Of a stretch of DNA of 48,052 bases, positions 43,171 to 48,052 are shown piece by piece. The notes beneath the pieces were generated by a model. That model made no database searches. It was not told the origin of the DNA and worked only from the letters and a program-made list of their open reading frames with translations. A program made the translations under genes and the position numbers. How positions within the stretch are numbered: position 1 is the stretch's first letter; every line of letters starts with the position of its first letter. The stretch covers positions 1 through 48,052 of the IMG/VR virus record IMGVR_UViG_3300043436_002386. One strand, written 5' to 3'. Origin of the DNA: a virus.

Positions 43171-43199
43171 GAATAAATTTTCAGTTGTTGAAGATTTTT

Positions 43200-43814
43200 T
43201 TACGTTAGTGATGTGTTCTGTGTTGGCAAGACTAGTCTGAGATCTAGTTCATTTAACCACAAAAAGTCTTTTTCATATAAGTCGCATACAGTGTTCATAA
43301 TATATTGTTGTACAGTAGACTCTAAGTTATAAAATACTTCTTTGAACGCTGGCTGATGCTGCTTGCGACTAACTCGGAGATATAAGTCAATGTTTTCCAT
43401 TAATACAAAGTGACTGTTATGGTTTAGACTTTCATGCTCGAAATACCCTATGTGTTGAGGTATAGTGTGATAGTCATTGTACATGTTTTTTTCAAACTCG
43501 GTAAAAAACAATCTTGCATCAGCAACATTCCAATTTCTAACATCTATGTTAGAATACTCTTTGTGTAACGGATTATCAGACCCGTTGGAGTTTGTTTCTA
43601 TAACAAATGAAGTAAACCAGCTAAGCCATCTTTGTAAAGGATCTCTGGCTATCCTAGTAACTTTCATGTCCGCTAGTTTATCAATATTTTTATAACCAAA
43701 CAACAATCTCCAATCGGATATTCCGGCGGCTGCAATAGCTCTAAGATGATTCGTGCCGCACCGTTGCAGAGCCCAAATTACTTCGTTTCTTTGTTGACTT
43801 ACTATTAGATCCAT
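43200..43814 (-). CDS. Sulfotransferase-like protein
   Basis: The 204-residue protein has EVIWALQRCGTNHLRAI near the N-terminus, in the position of the 5'-phosphosulfate-binding loop of PAPS sulfotransferases. VTRIARDPLQRWLSWFTSF follows and matches the RDPxxRxxS 3'-phosphate-binding motif. These two sites are the main marks of the family, and the length is that of a minimal carbohydrate sulfotransferase. It is the last gene of the leftward QueE-to-sulfotransferase run, with 9 nt after the previous gene. The acceptor is unknown. Confidence 0.7.
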   Translation of the reverse strand: MDLIVSQQRNEVIWALQRCGTNHLRAIAAAGISDWRLLFGYKNIDKLADMKVTRIARDPLQRWLSWFTSFVIETNSNGSDNPLHKEYSNIDVRNWNVADARLFFTEFEKNMYNDYHTIPQHIGYFEHESLNHNSHFVLMENIDLYLRVSRKQHQPAFKEVFYNLESTVQQYIMNTVCDLYEKDFLWLNELDLRLVLPTQNTSLT

Positions 43815-43823
43815 GATATGTGT

Positions 43824-44201
43824 TTACTCTTGATTACTTCGTGTTAATGCTTTTGCAATTCCATATTTTCTAACATCGCCCGAAAACAACGTTAGCTCAA
43901 CTGCCTTGCGTTCGTTAGTAACAACTATACCTTTTTTTGTTAAGTAATAAGGACAGTCAATGAATTTGTCTAAGAAAAGAATGACTTGAGTGGTTAAAGA
44001 CATATCCAACGGAAAAGGAATGTCGTAAGTTGCCAATCCAATCTCACAGATAGTTTCATAACCTTTGTCTGTTAACCTTAAACCGGTATGACTGTTTGAT
44101 CGTGTATTTTGCCACCATAGTGGCATATATTCCGAGACTGTTTGGTCGTTTATCGTTTTGCCTAATTCTTTTAAAAAAAGTTTTGTATATGTTTCTTTCA
44201 A
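43824..44201 (-). CDS. Phage protein of unknown function
   Basis: The 125-residue protein starts in an ATGA overlap with the preceding gene. It contains a basic-aromatic N-terminal half and FIDCPYYLTKKGIVVTNERKAVELTLF, which reads like a compact conserved domain. I recognise no family motif. It is co-transcribed with its small neighbours. Confidence 0.6.
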   Translation of the reverse strand: MKETYTKLFLKELGKTINDQTVSEYMPLWWQNTRSNSHTGLRLTDKGYETICEIGLATYDIPFPLDMSLTTQVILFLDKFIDCPYYLTKKGIVVTNERKAVELTLFSGDVRKYGIAKALTRSNQE

Positions 44202-44479
44202 ATTGGTTCACCCGAAGTTAACTTATACACTTCGAACTCTTTACATTTAAAAGTAGTATTAAGTTTTTTTGCTAAGTTGTGTGCATGTCCGGGGTTAGAA
44301 AAACTTGTTTTTTTATACTTGGGTCCTGGATAGTTTGTTAACGAATTTGAACTTTTTAAATTAAAAGGTTTTCCTTTATAAAATACTGCCCAAATTGCTT
44401 CAGATGATAATACTTGTTCTGTTTTGTATGTTCTAGGATTTGTATAATCTAACAGTATTGTTGGTTTAGGTCGACTCAT
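44198..44479 (-). CDS. Small basic phage protein of unknown function
   Basis: I chose ATG 44479 because GGAG lies 6 nt upstream and a late promoter lies 24 nt before it; the frame extends to 44491. The 93-residue protein is basic, with FSNPGHAHNLAKKLNTTFKCKEFEVY. No domain is recognised. It starts a short late-controlled unit with the next two genes. Confidence 0.6.
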   Translation of the reverse strand: MSRPKPTILLDYTNPRTYKTEQVLSSEAIWAVFYKGKPFNLKSSNSLTNYPGPKYKKTSFSNPGHAHNLAKKLNTTFKCKEFEVYKLTSGEPI

Positions 44480-44503
44480 ATTACGCTCCATTAAATGCGT
44501 ATA

Positions 44504-44511
44504 TATTTATC
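44504..44511 (-). promoter_or_regulatory. T4-type late promoter (GATAAATA)
   Basis: GATAAATA on the minus strand lies in the intergenic gap, 24 nt before the ATG at 44479, the same distance class as the promoter at 27731. It suggests late expression of the three genes down to the sulfotransferase-like one. Confidence 0.6.
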
Positions 44512-44527
44512 ATCGTAAACCGGGTTA

Positions 44528-44767
44528 TTACCAACGAGAACCTGCATCCATGTTAATATTTATAACTTCATTTTCGGATGATAATGCTTCTTTTACATAT
44601 TTTTCCAAGTCGCCTTCTAACCGTGACATCACCATTCCTAACGTATACGCTAGTGACTTTGCACGATCTATAGGAATACGTATCTCTGGAGAGTTACTTG
44701 CATCTGCTTGTTTAACTTGTTGTAAATATTGTATGATTGGTAATGTGTTAAGTGGTTCGATTGACAT
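44528..44767 (-). CDS. Small phage protein of unknown function
   Basis: The 79-residue protein is helical (LPIIQYLQQVKQADAS; RAKSLAYTLGMVMSRLEGD). It begins 20 nt inside the end of the previous gene. I do not assign a function. Confidence 0.62.
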   Translation of the reverse strand: MSIEPLNTLPIIQYLQQVKQADASNSPEIRIPIDRAKSLAYTLGMVMSRLEGDLEKYVKEALSSENEVININMDAGSRW

Positions 44768-45233
44768 TGTGCAATGCTGCTTTCATTTCTAATTCTGTTT
44801 TAAAAGGCCCAATGTATTCATTACGCTCAATTGTAATAAGTTTTGGACAAAAACTTTTAAGCCAATTAACATTAAATTTAACTAGATAGTATCCTGCACA
44901 ATATACACTTTTTGACTTTTCGCTTTTTGTAAACAAAGGAAGTTTTCGACTAATATCATACATGCTGTTAAAAGGTTCAGACCTAGACGGATAGTCGTGA
45001 ACGTGAAATTCTTTATCTTTATTCGTCGGAGTTGTAATTTTGGCAGTTAAAAAGTTCTTTCCAAACTTTTTTAGCAACTCTGATTTGTCAGTGTAAAAGC
45101 TAATTTCGCCCTTACCTGAAAATATATAGTTGTCATTGTCTCTGGCTAAGGTACCGACCTTGGTATCGCCTTCGTTAATTATCCAAAACTTATCTTTTAA
45201 AACAGGTGTTGCAACAAAACTCTTTTTTATCAT
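44748..45233 (-). CDS. Phage protein of unknown function
   Basis: The 161-residue protein has AGGAT 5 nt before the ATG. Beta-strand-like segments (FWIINEGDTKVGTLARDND; YIFSGKGEISFYTDK) lead, followed by a mixed half ending in TIERNEYIGPFKTELEMK. No recognisable motif is present. It lies between the exonuclease gene and a 79-residue protein gene, in the replication-associated part of the strand. Confidence 0.62.
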   Translation of the reverse strand: MIKKSFVATPVLKDKFWIINEGDTKVGTLARDNDNYIFSGKGEISFYTDKSELLKKFGKNFLTAKITTPTNKDKEFHVHDYPSRSEPFNSMYDISRKLPLFTKSEKSKSVYCAGYYLVKFNVNWLKSFCPKLITIERNEYIGPFKTELEMKAALHNVNRTT

Positions 45234-45236
45234 AGC

Positions 45237-46220
45237 TTATCCTACATACTTTGCAGACAGTGGTTCTGCAAACGATTGCGCTTGATCAGCAACTCGTTGC
45301 AAATCCCACTTAGAACAAAACTTAATCAATCTCATACCCACTTGCGTAATATTTTTAGATTCAACTGAATTAATTGTGCTGTTAATTTCTGTTCTAACAT
45401 GGTCTGGTTGAGCAGTTAAATCGCACAGCGTTACATTGCGTGTGTAATCATCGATAACACGATGTTCAACGCCGTTGTGGTCAGTCCACCGTTGTAACAT
45501 AAGGTTATTCCATGCAAATCCTTTGGACTGTTTGTCAGCAAATGCTTCAGTCAACCCAACCTTATTCTTTGTACCTTTTACTCTAACACCGGGATATGCA
45601 GAAAAAATGTTGTCACTGGTGTCGCCACGCATACATTTTTCAAACAGCAACCACTGCGGATCGGGTGCCGGCTTAGGTTGTTTGGTTTTTTTGTCGATAA
45701 CTGTCTTACCTTTGTCGTCAAAATAGCCTTCGTGGGTAATTGTAGTGTTGCTTACACCGTTATATTGTTTAACATTAGGTGCAATTAGTTGTGCAAAGTC
45801 GCCATCTGTACTAATAATAACATGATTGTCGTTTGGATGATTTTGTACCCAGCCTGCAATCAGATCGTCAGCCTCCAAGTTAGGATGTCGAATTGTAGTA
45901 CAGTTAGTTTTATCTGCAATAAATTCTTTAAATTCGTCGTAAATTTCCCAAAACACACGATCTTCTTCTACTTCACGAGGATTCATTGCGTCACGAGATT
46001 CTTGTCTATTACGTTTGTAAGGCTTGTAATAGTCCTTACGCCAACTACGACCCTCTAAACAAAATACTACATGGGTACCGTTAAAGTCTTGCCATGCCTT
46101 TTTAATGCTATTAAGTGTAATGTGTAGTGCCATGCCTACCTTTGTGTCGATGTCGCCACGAACAACGTGACGAGCTCTAAAAAAAGTATTAGCAGTGTCT
46201 ACAAGAATGTATGTATTCAT
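45237..46220 (-). CDS. 5'-3' exonuclease (FEN-1/T4 RNase H-like)
   Basis: The 327-residue protein has the metal and DNA-binding marks of FEN-family nucleases: ILVDTANTFFRARH, YKPYKRNRQ, NLEADDLIAGW, ISTDGDFAQL and CMRGDTSDNIFSAYPGV (helix-hairpin-helix start). In T4-like phages this enzyme removes RNA primers at the fork. An insert around residues 155-195 (DKKTKQPKPAPD) is a phage-specific extension. It overlaps the upstream 134-residue gene by 4 nt. Confidence 0.87.
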   Translation of the reverse strand: MNTYILVDTANTFFRARHVVRGDIDTKVGMALHITLNSIKKAWQDFNGTHVVFCLEGRSWRKDYYKPYKRNRQESRDAMNPREVEEDRVFWEIYDEFKEFIADKTNCTTIRHPNLEADDLIAGWVQNHPNDNHVIISTDGDFAQLIAPNVKQYNGVSNTTITHEGYFDDKGKTVIDKKTKQPKPAPDPQWLLFEKCMRGDTSDNIFSAYPGVRVKGTKNKVGLTEAFADKQSKGFAWNNLMLQRWTDHNGVEHRVIDDYTRNVTLCDLTAQPDHVRTEINSTINSVESKNITQVGMRLIKFCSKWDLQRVADQAQSFAEPLSAKYVG

Positions 46221-46621
46221 GATACTTCGGATTTGCCTCTTGCAATTGGTACAACATTAATATACCCTGAATTTCTTGATGTGTCAAGTCCTTCTTCATT
46301 CAGCATGTTGAATACGATATCGCGAAACCAACGATCTACTACTTCTTCTTCAGGATCAGCAATTTCTCCGTACCCTGCTGCAATTAATTGTTCTATAAAG
46401 AAACTATTCCAATCTAGTTCAAAAAATCCGTTCCGAACATTGTTTTCGTTGACCTTTACATCAATTACGTTAACCCAAGGTTCTCCACGTTTGGTAGCAT
46501 ATGCTTTAGGATCACGTTTTTTGAGCACCTCTAGTTCAGCTTCTTCGAGTCGTTTGCGGTCGGCTTCTAATGCTTGTTCTTCAGCTTCGATACCAGTAAT
46601 TCGTTTAAGCCATTTCTTCAT
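46217..46621 (-). CDS. Phage protein of unknown function with N-terminal coiled coil
   Basis: I chose ATG 46621, which overlaps the MetK stop as TAATG, with AAGGAT about 9 nt upstream; ATG 46627 is also possible. The 134-residue protein has a charged helix (EAEEQALEADRKRLEEAELEVL) likely to form a coiled coil. A folded half follows with FFELDWNSFFIEQLIAAGY and VVDRWFRDIVFNMLN. I recognise no family. Confidence 0.6.
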   Translation of the reverse strand: MKKWLKRITGIEAEEQALEADRKRLEEAELEVLKKRDPKAYATKRGEPWVNVIDVKVNENNVRNGFFELDWNSFFIEQLIAAGYGEIADPEEEVVDRWFRDIVFNMLNEEGLDTSRNSGYINVVPIARGKSEVS

Positions 46622-47709
46622 TACCATCCAATCCTTTCCCACGGAACATTTTTGTCTCCAAAATGTCCGTATACACAGTTTTCACTGTACTTATGAAAGT
46701 TGAACAAATCAAATCTATCAATAATACCCTTTGGACTTAGATCAATTTCGTTACGAATAAAACGTTCAATTGAGCGGTTGTGACCGTTGCTATCAACAAG
46801 AATACTAGTTGGTTGTTTAACACCGATAGCATATGACAATTGAATGTTACACCAGTCTGCCATTTCGTCTGCTACTACGTTTTTAGCTAGCCACCGGGCC
46901 ATGTATGCAGCACTGCGATCTACCTTGGTAGGATCTTTACCACTAAACGCACCGCCACCATGAGGAGCAAACCCGCCATACGTATCCACAATGATCTTAC
47001 GTCCTGTGACCCCAGCATCACCGTCGGGCCCGCCGATAACAAAATTTCCAGTAGGATTAAGGTGCCAAACGGTGTTTTCGTCGATTAGATCACCCAACAC
47101 ATTGATTGCTGATTGTTTAGTTAATGCTCTAGCTTCTTCTATATTACCTTCGGTGTGTTGTGTTGAAATAACAATTTGATCAACACGCTTAATAATGCCT
47201 TCTCGTCTTGCACCATTGTATTCAACACTTACTTGTGACTTAGCATCCGGTCCTAAAATACTGCCACGATGTTTTTTAAGTTCTTTAAGTATTTCGTGTG
47301 AGTAATGTATAGGTGCAGGCATCATACTAGGTGTATGATTACAAGCATAACCAAACATAATACCTTGATCCCCTGCACCAAAGTTGTCTGTGCCTAGTGC
47401 AATATCGGCACTTTGACTATGGATTTCATTGTAAATTTTTAGTTTATCCCAATGAAATCCATCTTGTTCATAGCCAATATCTTTAACTTTGTTGCGTACA
47501 ATTTCTTTTACTTCGTCTTTGCTCACATTAAAGTTCTTTACTTCGCCTGCTAATGTAACATGATTTGTAGTTACAAGTGTTTCGATTGCGACACGTGTAG
47601 TAATATCGCCTGCCTTCAACCCAGCATCAACTAATGCATCGCTAATTTGATCTGCTACTTTGTCTGGGTGTCCGTCGCTAACACTTTCGCTAGTAAAAAT
47701 ATAGTTCAT
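46621..47709 (-). CDS. metK: S-adenosylmethionine synthetase
   Basis: The 362-residue protein is a full-length MetK with TSESVSDGHPDKVADQIS (ATP site), GAGDQGIMFGYAC (methionine/ATP loop), GGPDGDAGVTGRKIIVD, and GGGAFSGKDPTKVDRSAAY (P-loop). It ends YGHFGDKNVPWE. It makes SAM from ATP and methionine in the cytosol. AAGGAAAG lies upstream of the ATG. A phage copy fits a genome that encodes more than ten radical SAM enzymes and three methyltransferases, all of which consume SAM. It is next to QueE, itself a radical SAM enzyme. Confidence 0.95.
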   Translation of the reverse strand: MNYIFTSESVSDGHPDKVADQISDALVDAGLKAGDITTRVAIETLVTTNHVTLAGEVKNFNVSKDEVKEIVRNKVKDIGYEQDGFHWDKLKIYNEIHSQSADIALGTDNFGAGDQGIMFGYACNHTPSMMPAPIHYSHEILKELKKHRGSILGPDAKSQVSVEYNGARREGIIKRVDQIVISTQHTEGNIEEARALTKQSAINVLGDLIDENTVWHLNPTGNFVIGGPDGDAGVTGRKIIVDTYGGFAPHGGGAFSGKDPTKVDRSAAYMARWLAKNVVADEMADWCNIQLSYAIGVKQPTSILVDSNGHNRSIERFIRNEIDLSPKGIIDRFDLFNFHKYSENCVYGHFGDKNVPWERIGW

Positions 47710-47775
47710 AAATCTTTCCTTAAATTATTAAATTGTTCTTCTGTGTGTATGCCTCTTGTGTAAGGTACAACTTTA

Positions 47776-48052
47776 TCAAGTTCCCCAGGCATTTCCGAAT
47801 AAGCTAATGTGGAGTCTTGGTGTAAATCGCCACCCCTTCGCCATTGCTAGTTTTGCAACTTCTTGAACAGTGAGGTTATAGCCTTCTGTACGTCCGCCCA
47901 TCGGCATGAGGTATACAGGGCATTCCACCCCGTCGTTACGATACGCTTCAACAGCTCTACTAACTTCTTCAACATCTACACTGTCAGCCACAACAAACTT
48001 GAGATATAGGCTAGAACCAGGCACATCGTAGTATTGACGAGCAATGCTAGGC
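47776..48052 (-). CDS. queE: 7-carboxy-7-deazaguanine synthase (QueE), N-terminal part beyond window
   Basis: The frame is open to the right edge. The visible C-terminal 91 residues read IARQYYDVPGSSLYLKFVV, then PVYLMPMGGRTEGYN and GWRFTPRLHISLFGNAWGT. This is the C-terminus of QueE, the radical SAM enzyme that forms the deazaguanine ring from carboxy-tetrahydropterin. An ORF call from a GTG at 48024 is internal. In phages the pathway often serves 7-deazaguanine DNA modification or queuosine. A QueC-like gene at 22647 may supply the next step. Confidence 0.88.
   Translation of the reverse strand, partial: PSIARQYYDVPGSSLYLKFVVADSVDVEEVSRAVEAYRNDGVECPVYLMPMGGRTEGYNLTVQEVAKLAMAKGWRFTPRLHISLFGNAWGT

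Noticed and set aside
41974-43176. 400-codon open frame antisense to the MoxR gene
   Set aside because: It has no recognisable domain, low-complexity composition and no binding site. The MoxR protein on the other strand has full AAA+ motifs, so this is a codon-bias shadow.
43171-43199. Possible terminator after the sulfotransferase-like gene
   Set aside because: Only a 4-bp stem can form and the T-run is not in the right place.

Overview
The window looks like part of a T4-like marine myovirus genome that is AT-rich by eye. Four lines of evidence support this. There are T4-type late promoters (TATAAATA, GATAAATA, CATAAATA), tail-fibre-like beta-repeat proteins, a T4 RNase H-type 5'-3' exonuclease, and a MoxR ATPase/VWA metallopeptidase pair with short conserved phage proteins. 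Genes are tightly packed, with ATGA, TTGA and TAATG start/stop overlaps. No stretch longer than 300 bases lacks a gene, and I saw no tRNA, rRNA, CRISPR array or insertion sequence. The host cannot be read from the sequence; a marine heterotroph is a guess.

Layout. Positions 1-2214 hold two short-chain dehydrogenases (+) converging on a GNAT-like protein and a degenerate kinase-fold protein (-). Positions 2241-9250 (+) hold 2OG-Fe(II) oxygenase-like proteins, an N-terminal-twitch radical SAM protein, a glycosyltransferase-like protein, a cobalamin-binding-type radical SAM protein and an internally deleted relative of it. A tail-fibre-like gene lies on the other strand (9231-10820). A long operon (10890-25482, +) starts at a near-perfect sigma70 promoter. 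It encodes a repeat glycosyltransferase-like protein, three methyltransferases, eight radical SAM genes (one broken by an in-frame amber codon), a PLP aminotransferase, a 2OG oxygenase and a QueC-like PP-loop enzyme. Positions 25565-30407 (+) hold two nitroreductase-like proteins, a radical SAM protein and three 2OG-type proteins. A convergent operon (35423-30328, -) encodes a fatty acid desaturase, an aminotransferase, two 2OG oxygenases, a GNAT protein and a second cobalamin-binding-type radical SAM protein. From 35500 to the right edge everything is on the minus strand: a subtilisin-like protease and a tail-fibre protein (late module), small conserved phage proteins, VWA protein, MoxR, sulfotransferase-like protein, exonuclease, S-adenosylmethionine synthetase (MetK) and the end of QueE.

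How it may fit together. I count eleven radical SAM genes plus one remnant, about ten 2OG-type oxygenases, three methyltransferases and two aminotransferases in roughly 33 kb, and the same genome has its own SAM synthetase. The gene mix suggests stepwise modification of a sugar, lipid-linked glycan or peptide. The island sits next to and around tail-fibre genes, so a surface or virion decoration role is plausible, but no substrate is visible. Regulation appears mixed. Three accessory operons start from sigma70-type promoters whose -10 box lies 5-7 nt before the ATG (predicted leaderless mRNAs). Structural genes and one nitroreductase gene have T4-type late promoters. The fibre gene at 39094 has its late promoter inside the loop of a hairpin that would hide its ribosome binding site in read-through transcripts.
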